A DNA stretch of 64,000 nucleotides from Hyaloscypha bicolor E (GCF_002865645.1 NW_020194557.1:62001-126000); one strand, 5' to 3'. Numbered from the stretch's first letter, positions 20,742 to 33,793 are shown. Notes: generated by a model not told the origin, from the sequence alone. Numbers and translations are program-made.

Positions 20742-22170
20742 ATGCCTGAGAAAGTCGCCTTTCTCGGCCTCGGAGCCATGGGCTTCGGCATGGCCACAAA
20801 CCTCATCAAGAAAGGCGTTCAAGTCACCGGCTACGACGTCTGGGCCCCCACTCTCGCCCGCTTCGTCTCGGCCGGTGGCTCCTCGGCTACGACTCCCAAG
20901 GAGACGGTCAAGGATATGGAGTTCGTGGTCTTCATGGTTGCTACGGCGGCCCAGATCATCGATGCCATGTTCCACGAGGAGAATGGGGCGCTTTTGAGCT
21001 TGAAGAAGGGGACGACGGTTATTCTGTGTAGTACGGGCCCGCCGGAGTATACTCCCAATGTGAGGAAGTTGCTGAACGAGAAGGGGCGGAGTGATGTTTT
21101 CTTGGTTGATGCTCCGGTTTCTGGGGGCACGATTCGGGCGGCGAATGGGACGTTGACGATTCTTGCTGCGGGCGAGGAAAGTGCTCTGGGAAAGGCAAAG
21201 GGGACGTTGGAGTTGATGGCGGGGAGCAATCTTTATGTTATTCCTGGAGGGTTGGGTGCAGGGACTAAGGTCAAGATGGTGCACCAGGTGCTTGCTGGTA
21301 TTCACATTTGTATGACGAGTGAGGCGATGGGATTTGCTGCTGCAATGGGCGTGAATACCATGAGAGCTTATGAGGTGTTGAAGGCCGGGGAAGGTATGAG
21401 CTGGATGTTCGAGAACCGGGTGCCTCATATGCTTGTGGAGGACAAGACGGTATATTCGGCGTTGAATATCATCGTGAAGGATATGGTGAGTTCAGAGCCA
21501 TAGTCTTCATTCACGTGCTGACTGGTCTTCCAGGGGATTGTTACTGCTGGCGGAAGAGGTGCTGGCTTCCCCCTTTTCTTGTGTTCAGTTACCGAGCAAG
21601 TTCTGGCAAGTGGAGTCAGTGCCGGACTGGGTGCTATTGATGATGCAGCACTCGTTGGCGTTTACCTCCCGGAACATCCAACCCTCGTGCTGAAATTAGC
21701 CTCTGCATCGACAACAGCCGAGGAAGACGACAAGAAGCTAAAGATCGTTGTCCAAATCATGGCTGGTGTACATCTTGCAGCAGCAGCAGAGGCCATGTCA
21801 CTTGGCATCAAAGTCGGCCTGGAGCCGAAGCAGCTCTATGGAATCATTGCCGGGGCAGCAGGAAATAGCTTCATGTTTTCTAATCGAACTCCGCAACTTT
21901 TGAGTGGAAAATGGACGTCGCCGAAGACTGTTGATGATGTTATCGCTGAGATGGTAAGTCTTTTTAAGACGATTGTAGGAACGATGCTAATATCAATAGA
22001 CCGTGTCGATAGAAGAAGCGAATAAGATGAAGTACCCGTTGCACTTGGCAGGGACTGCGTTGCAGCTTTTCGAATTGGCGTCGCTGCGTGGATTGGGGAA
22101 AGAGCCGGATGTTGCTGTATCGAGAGTATGGGACGGTGCTGAAGGACCTTTGTTTCCGAAAAGCGCTTAA
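20742..22170 (+). CDS. 3-hydroxyisobutyrate-dehydrogenase-like oxidoreductase with duplicated C-terminal domain
   Basis: Member of the beta-hydroxyacid dehydrogenase family (NAD(P)-dependent oxidation of 3-hydroxy acids). Exons 20742-21485, 21534-21953 and 22000-22170, introns of 48 and 46 nt; 444 residues. The Rossmann domain starts immediately, GLGAMGFGMATNL (residues 8-20). DAPVSGGT and the catalytic-lysine segment GAGTKVKMVHQVLAG follow. The first all-helical NAD-binding_11 domain then runs to about residue 305. A second copy begins at KLKIVVQIMAGVHLAAAAEAM and ends with SRVWDGAEGPLFPKSA. Usual HIBADH is about 300 residues, so the extra domain is the distinguishing feature. Substrate is not predictable. 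No targeting sequence is seen. Confidence 0.9.
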
Positions 22171-25100
22171 AACCATAAAGGTTGGATAGTATTGAGTCTG
22201 AAAACTGTTGGATTTCTATAGTAAAAGATTTGAGGAACGCTTCGTTGCGTTGCGTTGTATCGACAAAAATCGAAGTGGAATCAGTGATCTAGAAAGGGAT
22301 TTTGTGCCATAGCATGTAGAAATCCGCCAAATATGAGGCTCCTCATTGCAACCTATCCATCGTGAAGTGCCTCTTCTTAAGCCCTATACTGAACATGTTG
22401 CAACTCTGCGACATCAAGTGCTACTACACTCCATTCTCCTTCACGGGCTGCTGGAGCTGATCTTCTGTGAAGCTTCAATGAACCAGCGCCCACCAGTCTT
22501 GATGAACATGATTATTCGACTCTTCTGCACACTCCAGGGAGAGTGAGAAGGAGGTATTTGGTAGTTCAACCAACCTGCGGACTTGAACAATTCAAACCTT
22601 CTTACCCACATCTCGTCTGTTCATGATAGCCTCTCTACCACTCCTCACAAGGCCATCCCTCCCCGTCACTCACCGTTCGCAGAAAAATTCAACGTCCCCT
22701 CCCGCGCTACCCCCCTTTTCTGCATCGATAACCCCGGCACGCGCGATAACTGTGATAAGGATCCCGCTGTCACACAACGCACGAACTTCATTTTAATTTG
22801 GATAATCTGTCGCGTGTTGGCCATGTGGACTATTTTTGCCAAGTTGTTTGTGAACGCCGAATGGCACGCTCGGACACCGAAAATGGCTATTTCGGATTTG
22901 GAGGCGGAGGTCCAATTGGAATCGGAAGAGAGGGCAAGGAAAATTCTAAGTACCGAAATGGAGGAAAGGGGACGCGCGGAAGTGTTTGTGAGAGGTTCGG
23001 AGGAGACGGGGATGCTGTCAGTCACGCACCGACGTGCAGAGGCAGAGGCGTTGGTAATACGATGATGCACTTGGTCGGTTGTAGCTCTGTGGTTTGCTCT
23101 GTGGACGAAGTTCGAACATATTTGGGAAGCAGAGCGCCTGAAAGCTTGCGGATTTGGAACGGAATGTTGAACCGTTTGAGGCGTTCAGAAGGTGGTAGAA
23201 GAAGGAGATGGGGAACAGGTGGAGCCGTGTTTCGCGGGACGGGTGTGAGCACGGAGCGCGGTGAGACCGTGTGATTGCGAGATGAGGGCCATGTGGTGGA
23301 ACGGAGATAAGAGATGGGGAACGGGAACGGGATGGGATGGGATTCGGGGCTGTGCCTTCAATGAGGCTGTTTCGGGGGCGCGGGATTGAGGATGTGGTGT
23401 TCTTGTCCTACACAGCATGTGCTTGTGGCTTGTAGGAAGGTAATTTTGGGTGTTGTTGAGATCCGAGAAATGATATCACGTTGCTTTGGTTGAGATGACG
23501 AAGGGGGGAAGGTACCTTCCCAGAGGAGCTCGCAAGGGTCTCCTCTTCCCCAGAAGTATGGCCTCTGGAAGCTGTCACCTTCTTGATCCGTTCCGTTTCG
23601 TGCCTGGAATTGACCTGCTGAGTTCAGTGCGCTTCAACCCGACGAGCCGGTTTGTTGATGCCACGCCGCACTACGGAGCACGGATCTGTCTCCGGCTCTC
23701 CCGAATGGTGCCGGCGACGAGTTGGCGACGAATGTGACATGTCGTAGTGGGGGGTGACAGCTTACCAAGTTGCCAGACATAAAGCGAAACATCTCGTTGG
23801 GATCTTGGGACCCAAAGTGCGGCAGCGCGGATGATGAACGGCGTCCCGAGGGAACGGTCGGAAAACTGATTTCAAACCCCGAACTCTATGGAGAGAGCTT
23901 GCTGGGAGAGGAGACACTCCCGTGACTGAGCTGGGGTCCATTCCGTGTGTCGGGGAGGTTCGTCAGGAGACTCAAATCTAGAAGCTTCCAGTTTGGAGGA
24001 GGAGGAGCGGATGAGCGTGGGGGAGATGCACAGTGACGCTTCTGCGGTTTTGGATAATGGGAATTGCTTTTCGATCTTGCAGTGATTGCTTGGGTGCACT
24101 TCAAGGTGGGCAATGCATACTGCACGGAAGTTGGGTCCCGAGCAGGGCACAAGTGCGATCGATCATGCTCTTGGAAATGAAGAATTTCCATGCGTCGGAA
24201 TATGTCTGCATGGCGGGAAGGAAGCCCACCTCAATTTTGTCGGCTGGGACAAGCGGAGCGGGGCGTGGCAGACACGCGATTCCAACTAGAGGCTGAGAGA
24301 GGCGCGCTCTTTGGTTCTTCTTTCCGCACAACACGCCAACGTGCTGAATTGGACTTACTGTAACTTCCTCCATATGTTTACGAGTTGAAGTTCAGAATCG
24401 ACGATGAGATGAAGGGATAGAGGATGAAGGATGAAGATCTCTCGTGCCTCGAGCAAATTATTATTGGCCACATGCTTTTGCGGTCTCCCAACTGTTCACT
24501 CCGGCGCTGGGTCTCACGGCCCACGGGGAAGGCTTCCTCTGTCCCGCCGCCCGCCGGCGTGTTTATGCTTGTTCGTGGTCACTGGCCCACTACTGGCCCA
24601 GTGAGGAGGGCCGCCCCTGTTCTGTGGCGAGGTTCCGCGTTGTATCTCCGCGTCCAAAGCGCTGGGTTCTGCCGTGAAAACGACTTGCGTGAACCGGCCA
24701 TGACATCCATGACATCCCACCGATCCCGCTGACATAACCGAGTTTGACCACCCATTGACCAGTCGCTTCTTCTTGCGTTGTGGCAACACTGGCAAGCCAT
24801 GCGTGTCAAGCTGAGCGAAAAATCACCGGTTGGCTCATGCGCGCTTCTGACCTGCTCTTGGCGTCCGTGGCGGAAAGAGTCCCTCCCACCGCGATACTGG
24901 GAATTTGGGGCATCGGGGAGAGGCATCCTTCGTCCTAATTTCCCCCCTGTCGCTGGCCGCTGGCGGCACTTGAGGGCTGGTAAATTACCTTGGGCCTGTT
25001 TGTTGGACCAACAGATGAGGAAATTGTGATTGTGATGTCGAGATACTTCTGGCGTCTACTGTAGCTTTCTGTTGGCACGGCGGTGGTAGTCACATCATGA

Positions 25101-25519
25101 AGGAGTCTCAGAGTGAGGTGTGTCCTCTTGTGCAACCGCGGTGACTTGTGTGCGAAAAGCACGGTGACGACTGACTGACCAGAACAGACCAGGGAGGCAT
25201 TGGAGGCATTGGAGGCCGCAGCGATAAAGATCTGATGATCTCGTTCGCCCCCCCCTTGCCAATGGTCACAGCGCGAAAAGCATCCCGCCCGTTTGGGCAA
25301 TTTTTTCAGCAGGGGAGTCAGGGACACTTCTGCTGGCGGGTGCTCACTGCTCACTGCTCAGGATCTGTGTCTGTCTCCCTGAGGCTTTAGCAGTGCTGAG
25401 TGGCTGCACGCACAGCTTTTCAATAGTACGAAGTGGTTGGACTGCTCAAATCGAGTCGATCAGTTCAGCTCCTTTTGGAGAGGATGCGCTCCAGCTGAGA
25501 TGAAATCCGCCATTTGAGA

Positions 25520-25543
25520 TACAGTACGGAGTACCGTACTGTA
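25520..25543. repeat. Perfect 10-bp inverted repeat
   Basis: TACAGTACGG and CCGTACTGTA flank a 4-bp AGTA spacer. It contains the TACGGAGTA string that recurs in many ascomycete non-coding regions. Cruciform or protein-site function is unproven. Confidence 0.6.
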
Positions 25544-26217
25544 CGAGAAAGGTCGGACTCCGTAGTGGCTGATTGGCTGCCTTGGGATGAGGTCCAGACC
25601 AAATCGCTGGCCCGAACGACCCCGCCGGCTGCAATTGCTTCTGCTTGTGCATGCTGGTCTGTCGGTTCCCCCACAGCGTCAACGACCTCATCGGCAGTCA
25701 GGCAGAGCAAGACATCCTATGCCTCGGCGGCGTGGCCACGGAGAATGACTCTGGCTTCTGGACTTGCAGAGTGTCGCAAAAATGCTTCCTTTTCATGCCG
25801 CAACGGCCCTCGGTCTCTCGGGAGGGAGACTTCCTTCACCGTTGGGCAGTATCTTGTGGATTGTGGTAAATTGATCAATATTCGAGCCCAAAGTCTAGTA
25901 AAGACGACCATCGATCGACCAGGCCTTTGACGGGCCGGGATTTGCATTTCCTGCGAAGCCCAGAACGAGCCTTTGTGCGTATGCCCAGGCGGTCACTAGC
26001 ACAGGGAGCACTCGGTAGTCATAGTTGAGGTCGTAGTTGAGGTCGTAGTCGTCGTCGTTGTCATGTATGTTGCATTGTCTAGCCCCTGCAGTCGGGTTGG
26101 CAGCGCGCAGGCATCGAGGACGTCGCGAAAGGGGCGAATCCCCACTCCGCTGCCCGGACAGGCGGCTGCTCCCTCCCTCCCAACTCTCCAATGCCCATGA
26201 CGCCCAGCAACGAGGCC

Positions 26218-26253
26218 TGTCCTGCGTGTCCTGCGTGTCCTGCGTGTCCTGCC
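26218..26253. repeat. 9-bp tandem repeat, four copies
   Basis: Three exact copies of TGTCCTGCG and a fourth ending in C, followed by a CCCTG-rich tail (to about 26276). It lies in the probable leader or promoter of the LTE1-like gene. Confidence 0.75.
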
Positions 26254-26528
26254 CTACCCTGCCCTGCCCTGCCCTCTGTCTGCCTTGCAGCTGCACTCTG
26301 CACTCCAAAGCAACACCCCCAACCAGGCACTTTCCCTGCCTCTGCCTCTGCCTGTGCTGCCAGAGACCTCCCCTTCTATCGTTCCTTCCACAGACACGCT
26401 CGCTCTCTTCTCCCCAACGATCACCGACGGCGTCAATCGGATCGAATCGAATCCGACATCAATGCATTCGCAAAAGGGAAAGGGTCGACGGTGCTGATTG
26501 CCGCATTGTTGGAACGAGTGGCAGCAGG

Positions 26529-29500
26529 ATGGAGGCAGAGGCCCCTGTTCAGGCCTCACATTCGGCCAAGAATCGCACGCCAGAGAGCCTGCGGCAGCGT
26601 CAACGAGACCGAATGTCGCCGCGGGGCCGCTTTGCAAAGACGACTCGCATTTCCACGACCATCAGAGAGATTGACGGGGCTCCAAAAGGCGGAATCACGC
26701 TCGCCCCTGCCCCTCGGTCAAAAACAATCGGGAATCGATCACCGGAGTTGACGAAGAAGAAACAACTCCAGGAGGGGCTGCGCAAGGAGAACAGTATCAA
26801 CCGCCGGGCGAGAAGAGAGGCAGAGGATCTGAAATTTGACATTACCCCAGACGGCGGCTCTGCTGGACGAGAAGGACGCCAGTTCACCGTTGCCAAGGTT
26901 GGAAACAATGGCAAAATATACCTCCGGTAAGGCATGATGCAGGATGATATTTCTATGACAAGGCATGACGTTTGTATAAACATTGGCTAACAAGTGAATA
27001 GCCCTACCATCCGCCCTGCAAACCAACGATACCCTCAACCTTCATTTGTGTTTCCCGTCACCCCACCAAGCACCGCTGGACTTGATGCGTTGGTCGCCCG
27101 CAACGAAGAAGTAGACAAGACCCCACGAGATAGTCTCTGGACGCCAACACGTTCGCCTTCCTCGACCGCACTTCCCACTCGGGATCACTACTTGCCACAA
27201 TGCAAAATCCCGTCCCAGAAACCACACCGCCAGCGCGCACACTCGTATTCCACCATCGATGAACAGCAACGACCTGTACGGGACTCCGATGTTGGCGCAT
27301 TCAGGGTGGTGATAGAGAGGCCTGGAACAGGACCTAAATCTCTCGAAAGTTTCGACGGCATACCGACTCTTGAGGTTCCTATACCTTCGTACAAACTTGG
27401 CACGCCGAGGTTCAGTACGCGGGGTACAGCCTTTCTTCGCGGGTCCATGACTACCACCGATGATATGCGCTCGAGTGTCTTCTCAGGCAGAGATAATTCC
27501 AGAGATCCAAGCTTCCACCCTTCTGCTCGAATCCTTTCGAGGCGGCACTCTGACGCGTCACCCCAACCGCATTTTCCAGCTATGGCCCCGTCAAGTCCAT
27601 TCGAGGGTCCCTCGTTGCAGTCACCTGGTATTGCTCGACAACGAGTCGCGATTATCCCTGAGATGTTTGATGCCCTCACCTTCAAACCTGCATGCGATCA
27701 TCCTTCAGTTGTCCGATACTCGATGAGTCGTGGGATCAGGGCTGCAACTCCGGCGCGTCTAGTCGCTGAGATCACATCACCCACTTTCGTTGACTACGAT
27801 CTTCTCTCTGACTTCTTCTTGACCTTCCGCTCTTTTCTAGAGACCACTGATCTTCTATACATGCTCATCGCGCGCTTAAAATGGGCTCTTTCCCGTGACG
27901 ATGAGACGGGGACGGTGGTAAGAGTCAGAACCTTTGTTGCGATCCGACACTGGATCTTGAACTACTTTCTGGATGATTATGTTGTTGACTACGACCTGCG
28001 GAAGTCATTCTGTGACCTTCTCAATAATTTTGTCACTGAGTTGTCACAAGATCCTGTCCGGACCAAAGTGCCTCTGAAGATCCTCGGGGAGCTTAAGAAG
28101 TGCTGGAGAAGAGTGTGTTCACTGTACTGGGATGGACCTGACTTCGATATTGATCTGGGGGCTGATGTTGCTATCCTTCCCGGAGGTGTTGCCGGATCTC
28201 GAAATCCAAGGCTAGACCCAAGCTTTTGGGAAACGCAACCAAATGGGCCACCCAGGCTTGACGGAATCATCGAGCCGGATTTTACCGACCGAGACCCCTC
28301 AGCCGCAGACGGCCTTAACTTCTTTGCTGATGTGTCTCGCGCTGGGCACCTAGATTCAGTGGTGGTTCCTCGTGTTCCAACTGTCCACGTTGACAACCTA
28401 CCAGATGAGCCACCACTTTCTCCTAGTAGTATCGTCAGTGAGGATTTCGTCTCATGTTCGTTTCCTTCCCGTACCCCTCGAGGAGCAGGAGCTGCCCATC
28501 CCGTTGGTGCCCATCCAGTCCCCGCGAGCTCAATATACGACCCAGTCCCTCATGTGGCAACGACCCCAAAAGCTCTAACTGGCAAGCGTGTCCGTCCAAC
28601 GCATGCACACAAGCGCAGTGCCAGTTTTTCGGATTCCTTCAGAGACCAACGAGCGCAGCAATCTGTCCAAAAAGTTATTTATAAAAGTACCGAAATCCTT
28701 CTTGCCCTCCCATATGCTGGAAGCCTTGTCAGAGGGAATATGTTCCCCCCTGGGCAAGCATTCGTTGAAGTAATCGCTCCAAGTACTCCAGCTGAGGCAA
28801 ATCGGGCAACAACATTCTTTCCTGGGCCACCAGCAAATCAGAAAGGCCCTTCCGCGATGTCAGGACCAGGAATGAAAAAGCTGTTGGGCAGTGTTCGTCG
28901 AGCTTTGAGCACCAGAACCGGCCCTAGTCCGAATTCTTCACCAACACAAGGCAGCTTTCCCCATATTCCCCCACTTGGTATTCGCGGCGCTACTATCAAT
29001 CGACTGCCAGGGACAGCTGTTGTCCCCCAGGCTCGTCCTAAGAATACTGGAGCTAAAGCACCGATGCGAATCGATTTACTGGGTGCAGAGGTCGCTGAAG
29101 ATTTTAAGAAGGCCGTGCGAGAAGACGCTGAAGCCGAGGCTAAGCAGCAAGCAGCAGAAGGACGCAAATCGCATAGGAGTAGTGAGCGCGACCTTGGTCT
29201 CCAATACTCCAGCATGCAACCGGACGATACTCTTGAGACATCCCGAAGTGGGAATCGCCGCGCGCCTGTCAGCGAGATGACAACTGGTAGTAAATCTATC
29301 GTTATCGTTGACGATACTCTACCTCTAGATCTGCCCTTTATGACCGGTGCGCTGCCGATGAATCCGTCAGTAGACACATTTGCCGACGCCTTCATGCAAC
29401 CTTCTGGTGGCCCGACTCCCCCTTCAACGCCCCCTGAAGCACCATTAGGAACGCCTCGACGATCGTCACATCTGTTGGGGAACCACACAGGCAAACGGTC

Positions 29501-31898
29501 GTTTTCGTTTGACGGAACCGTTGAGGGAACCCCGTCCTTGATAGTCGACTCTCGCCCTTCAAGAGAAGATGAATACTCCCCTAGCCATCGACCTCCTGGA
29601 CGGCTGGCTATGCGCCCGCCAAGAAGCCAGTCCTACAAATCCAAGAGATCCCTATCCTTACGACGATATGCTTCTTATCATAGTGGATTTACGAGACAGA
29701 GGAGTGAGCGCAGCTTCGATGCGAGCACGTTCTCCGAAGCCGAAGATGCTGAACGCATGTCACATGTAGAATCTGTACCATTACCACTCCGTGTCCTCCG
29801 AAGACGTCCTGGTGGTGACCTGAGAGCCGTTACTAACGTGGGTGATCTGAGCGTCCACCCTCTCCGGAGACCAATGTCAACCGGCTCTTTGACAGCCTAC
29901 TCTGAATCAGTGCGCAGCTCGTACTTGCTAGGGAACGACTCGACCGACTACGTTGACGTCGGGACCAGCGACTACGATCAGTCGCAGTCAAACGCCAATA
30001 ACACCTTTTCCCTCGGTGCATTAGCTGAAGCCTCGCCTAAGCCACATGTATCACTGTTCAGCACGCATTCGTCTCAGCCCGTAATGCGCCCCTCGTTTGA
30101 GAAGGAAGCTCAAATGCTTGCTCAGATACCTGACGATGCGGACGACGACGGGGGCGTGGAGTCTGCGTTATTGAAATTGGAAGGAAAATACGAGCAGCGA
30201 CGGTCTGACCTTTCAGGGCAAAGTCAGCCTCGGGATATTCCAAGCCAGTTCAACAGTTTTGGTGCTGCTCCATTTGATGTTAGCACACTGACCCTTGATG
30301 ACGAAGAGGAAAAGCGAAAGCATCGTCAGAATCACGTTCTGGAAACGCCCATCGTAAAGCCAGGTCCTTCACCTACCGCTTATAGGCCTCTGCAGGTTCA
30401 ACGTCCGGAAGAATTGCAACCTGCTGTCTATCAACCCAAAGGACTGCAGCCGATAGTCCAATCTCCAGTATCCATAGATTCTTACAACTCCATTCCCCTC
30501 CTTGAGAGGGGCTCAACAGACGACGGTCATGAACGCCGCAGCAGAAGAGAGCGAAACTGGTCGGATCATTCAATCCTTGTTGGGGCGAGTAATGAGAGAA
30601 AATTGCCTTCTCCAAAATCCTCCCATGCAAACTCCTTCGATTTTATTGAAGAAACAGACAGCATGAAAAAGATCTCGGTCGGTGCCACAAGACCAAGCGT
30701 CGACCAATCTTTCTTAGATAGCGACAGTGATGAAAGAAGCGATCTCTCGTCTGAACTCTCGGTGGAGGTCATCTCAAGAACCGAGTATACTGAACATGAC
30801 TCTGCCAACTCAAGAGGCTTCCCTCCCATTCGACCTGGAACTGTTATCACGGAGGTTGCACTCCCGTCGCATCCATTACGACATCCGCCATCGCCACCAA
30901 TGACTCTGGTGCAAGCTCTTCAGTTATCACCAAATACAGCAAACATTCCACAAATCCATGCAAGGCAGCTCGAGCAAGCGAAGACACCGATGCCCCCAAC
31001 GCCTGAGATTACTCCGACTGCGGTTTCTGCCATTGGAGGATTGGGAGGTGATAGAGGTGCATCGCCGTCGATGGACCCGCTCAGATCTCATCGTATTCCG
31101 GAGGCATCTCGGAAAACTTCCGTTCATTTGCCATTCACTCTGGCATTTGATTCTCAGGTTCTGGCTCAGCAATTCACTTTGATTGAGAAGGATGCTCTCA
31201 ATGAGATTGACTGGAAAGATTTGATTGAGATGCGCTGGAAAGATGCTTCTACAGAATCCAGATCATGGGTAGAATTTCTGCGTACTTCTGAACCCCGTGG
31301 TGTTGAGGTCGTCATCGCAAGATTCAATCTTATGGTGAAATGGGCAGTTTCGGAAGTCGTCTTGACCCAGGATCTCCGTGAACGAGTTCAATGTATCATC
31401 AAGTATATCCACATTGCTGCTCATTGTCGAAAGTATCGCAACTTTGCGACCATGACACAGCTCACTGTGGCGCTTACTTCGAAGGACGTTTCACGTCTGA
31501 CAAAGACATGGGCATATGTTCCACAAGTCGACATGCAGACGTTAAAGCAACTCGAGGATCTTGTAACTCCCACACACAACTTCCATAATCTGAGAGCAGA
31601 GATGGAAGGCTCTGGTGCTGATCAAGGTTGCATCCCGTTTGTCGGCATCTACACTCACGATCTCTTGGTCAATTCGGAGAGACCAAGTCAAATTGCGAGT
31701 ACGCCAACAACAGAGCCATTGGTTAACTTCGAGCGATGCCGTACTGATGCTACAATCGTCAAGAATCTCCTCAGGCTACTCGAGGCAAGCCAGCTGTACA
31801 GATTCTTACCCATCGAAGGAGTTACCGAGAGATGCCTGTGGATGGCAGCATTGTCTGACGAGGAGATTGTGAGATATGGGAAGATAATTCAAGAATGA
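26529..31898 (+). CDS. LTE1: Ras guanine-nucleotide exchange factor, LTE1-like
   Basis: Large RasGEF of the Lte1 type; in yeast Lte1 promotes mitotic exit in the cold and polarity through small GTPases at the bud cortex. Exon 1 is 26529-26926, intron 26927-27001 (75 nt, CTAAC branch) and exon 2 27002-31898; 1764 residues. The junction yields IYLRPTIRPANQRYPQPSFV, a conserved N-terminal patch. The RasGEF_N domain begins near residue 375 (ITSPTFVDYDLLSDFFLTFR). About 800 residues of Ser/Pro-rich disordered sequence follow. The catalytic CDC25-homology domain covers the last 250 residues, including RFNLMVKWAVSEVVL, KYIHIAAHCRKYRNFATM and IPFVGIYTHDLL. The ATG at 26529 is preferred; an in-frame ATG at 26067 would add a Cys/Pro-rich stretch made of the tandem repeat. 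Confidence 0.92.
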
Positions 31899-32932
31899 TC
31901 GGCCACGCCCCTACAATCAGTGCGCTCATCAACCATATACTCAACATCTTCCAGCTCCGTTCATACCTTTAACGCCTCCACCGACCTCGCAATTTCCTCG
32001 GAAACTTCCCACGAGTCCGTTCTCAGACGGGTACTTGTAATAACTTATACTTTGATTTGCTTTTCTTGTGATCAACATGTCGCTTTTAATGTGTGCTACT
32101 ACGGTCTCTACATTCTCTGTTTGTTTTTATCCTGTTACGGCTTGACGGTCTTGTCTGTCGATGATGCATACGAATTTCTTAGGTTCTCAGCAGGTCCGAG
32201 AGGCGAGGACAGAGCATGTTCATTTTCAGAGAGGAGTAGATATTGTGAGAGTGGCTATCACTGGCTGTGTGTCTCGTTGTGTTGGGTGTTAAGGGATACA
32301 TAATTGCTGGGTTGGTTGAGGGAGTTGTTGATTTTGCATTGCATTGCATGGCTGGCATGGATGGTATACCCGGATTTAGCTATGAGCGTGTGGTGAGGTG
32401 GGTGCTTGGAATTGTTACTAGAAGTTAAGAGAGGAGATAGTGGAGAGTGGACTTAAGAAAATGAATAACGGCTTTATGCTGGGATATCTGTGCGGATGCT
32501 GTGCTACCATCAATTTGAGACGTCCTACCATGCCGAGGCTTGTCAGCCTGCATATGACCCTTAGACAGGGTCTCGATCAAATATTCTAGATCATTATTTT
32601 TGCTCTTGGCAACTAACGGCAATTGATTCATTCCTCTGCTGCTATCTTGAGAGGACTTTTTTTGGTTAGAAAGAACGAGACAATGTTTCACAGTCCCTGG
32701 ATGTGAAACAAGGGTCTTTGGTGACGTAGATTACTGTTCTATCTCAGCAACTAACCTTGCGCAACATCACACCTCACTTCCACCACGAATATAACTCTCT
32801 CTCCCCCTCACAATCTATCCTTCCACGTGGCAATTAATTCACCCAATATCTTAATCGTATATTATGCGCCCACACATTTTAACTTAAAAACTGATGAAAC
32901 AGTAAACAGCAAACAGTAAAACAGCGAACAGC
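31899..32932. other. Intergenic, about 1 kb, nothing recognised
   Basis: 3' UTR of the LTE1-like gene and promoter of the following gene. The leader just before 32933 is built of AACAG-type repeats (about 32897-32931). Confidence 0.4.
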
Positions 32933-33688
32933 ATGGCAGACCCAGTCCTTACCTCCCCTCTCAACGTCACAACCCCCGAGCCAGCAGGAATCATGGAATT
33001 CAAGACAGACGATCTGGAGACTATCAAATCGTCCTCTGTTAGTCCCGACAAAGCCGACACCACTGCCCCAGCAGCTACCCCAGCAGACGACAGCAATCCT
33101 GTCTCCTCTTCCTCTCCGACAAAACCAACGAGTTCCATCATCCTACGAAGTCCAAGGAAGTACTCCCTCGCCCCCTCTACGGAATGGCAAGCTCCTCCAC
33201 TGGAGTGGCTAGAAGGCACCTGGTCGGTAACACACAGCACTTTGCCCATGTGGAGAAAAGCAAAGAACGTGCGCATCACTTATAAAATCCTGCCTCCGTC
33301 TTCACCCGACGGCCCAGTGTGTCTCGATGATACGGTCGAGTCGGTGCCCACGGAGAAGACCTGGATGCCGCAGCCGAAAGCGATTCATGGCGTTGATACG
33401 CCGGAGGGAGACGGGGCTTGGGCGTGGAGGGGGAAGGGGTTATTGAAGATTGCGAGTAGTAGGTGGGAGGTTTTGGGGTGGGGAGAGCGGGAGGACGAGC
33501 GGTGGGTGGTTACGTGGTTTGCGCCGAGTTTATTCACGCCTGCTGGTGTGGATGTTTATTCAAGCCGCAAGGAGGGGGTTAGTGAGGGGTTGTATGGGGA
33601 TATTGAGGGGGCTTTGCAGGAGCTGGGGGCGAAGGAGGTGGCGGAGTTGTGTAAGAGTGAGATGATGGCTGTTAAGATTGAGTATTAG
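32933..33688 (+). CDS. Tryptophan-rich fungal protein of unknown function
   Basis: A single-exon frame of 251 residues. Residues 1-75 are Ser/Thr/Pro-rich and disordered. From about residue 83 there is a compact domain opening with WQAPPLEWLEGTWSVTHSTL, with later AWAWRGKGLLKIASSRWEVLGW and RWVVTWFAPSLFTPAGVDVY. An early GTW followed by alternating beta-strand-like segments recalls lipocalin or nitrobindin-type calycin barrels; this is an analogy only. No signal peptide or membrane span. The second half of the gene is strongly G-biased on the coding strand, unlike its first half. Confidence 0.75.
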   Translation: MADPVLTSPLNVTTPEPAGIMEFKTDDLETIKSSSVSPDKADTTAPAATPADDSNPVSSSSPTKPTSSIILRSPRKYSLAPSTEWQAPPLEWLEGTWSVTHSTLPMWRKAKNVRITYKILPPSSPDGPVCLDDTVESVPTEKTWMPQPKAIHGVDTPEGDGAWAWRGKGLLKIASSRWEVLGWGEREDERWVVTWFAPSLFTPAGVDVYSSRKEGVSEGLYGDIEGALQELGAKEVAELCKSEMMAVKIEY

Positions 33689-33793
33689 GGTTTTGGTTTA
33701 TGATAGAGGAGTAGGAAGAGATTTGATATCCTGAGATTTTGGGAAGAAACGAGAATCAGGTTACTATAATTCTATAATGGTAGCTGTAATTCA

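Larger units (their letters stand above)
22171..26528. other. Long intergenic region, about 4.3 kb, no recognised gene
   Basis: The largest gene-poor stretch of the window. A 160-codon frame at 22583-23065 with a charged C-terminal half is the only frame with protein-like composition; I could not tie it to a family or splice structure. The right part probably holds the LTE1-like promoter and a long leader. Landmarks are a perfect 10-bp inverted repeat at 25520-25543 and a tandem repeat at 26218-26253. No RNA gene seen. Confidence 0.4.

Noticed and set aside
22583..23065. 160-codon plus-strand frame with a Glu/Arg-rich C-terminal half
   Set aside because: Composition is somewhat protein-like, but there is no recognisable family, no splice support, and an equally long overlapping frame in another phase.
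26067..26528. Upstream in-frame ATG extending the LTE1-like protein by 154 residues
   Set aside because: The extension is Cys/Pro/Leu-rich and made by the tandem repeat; ATG at 26529 fits better.
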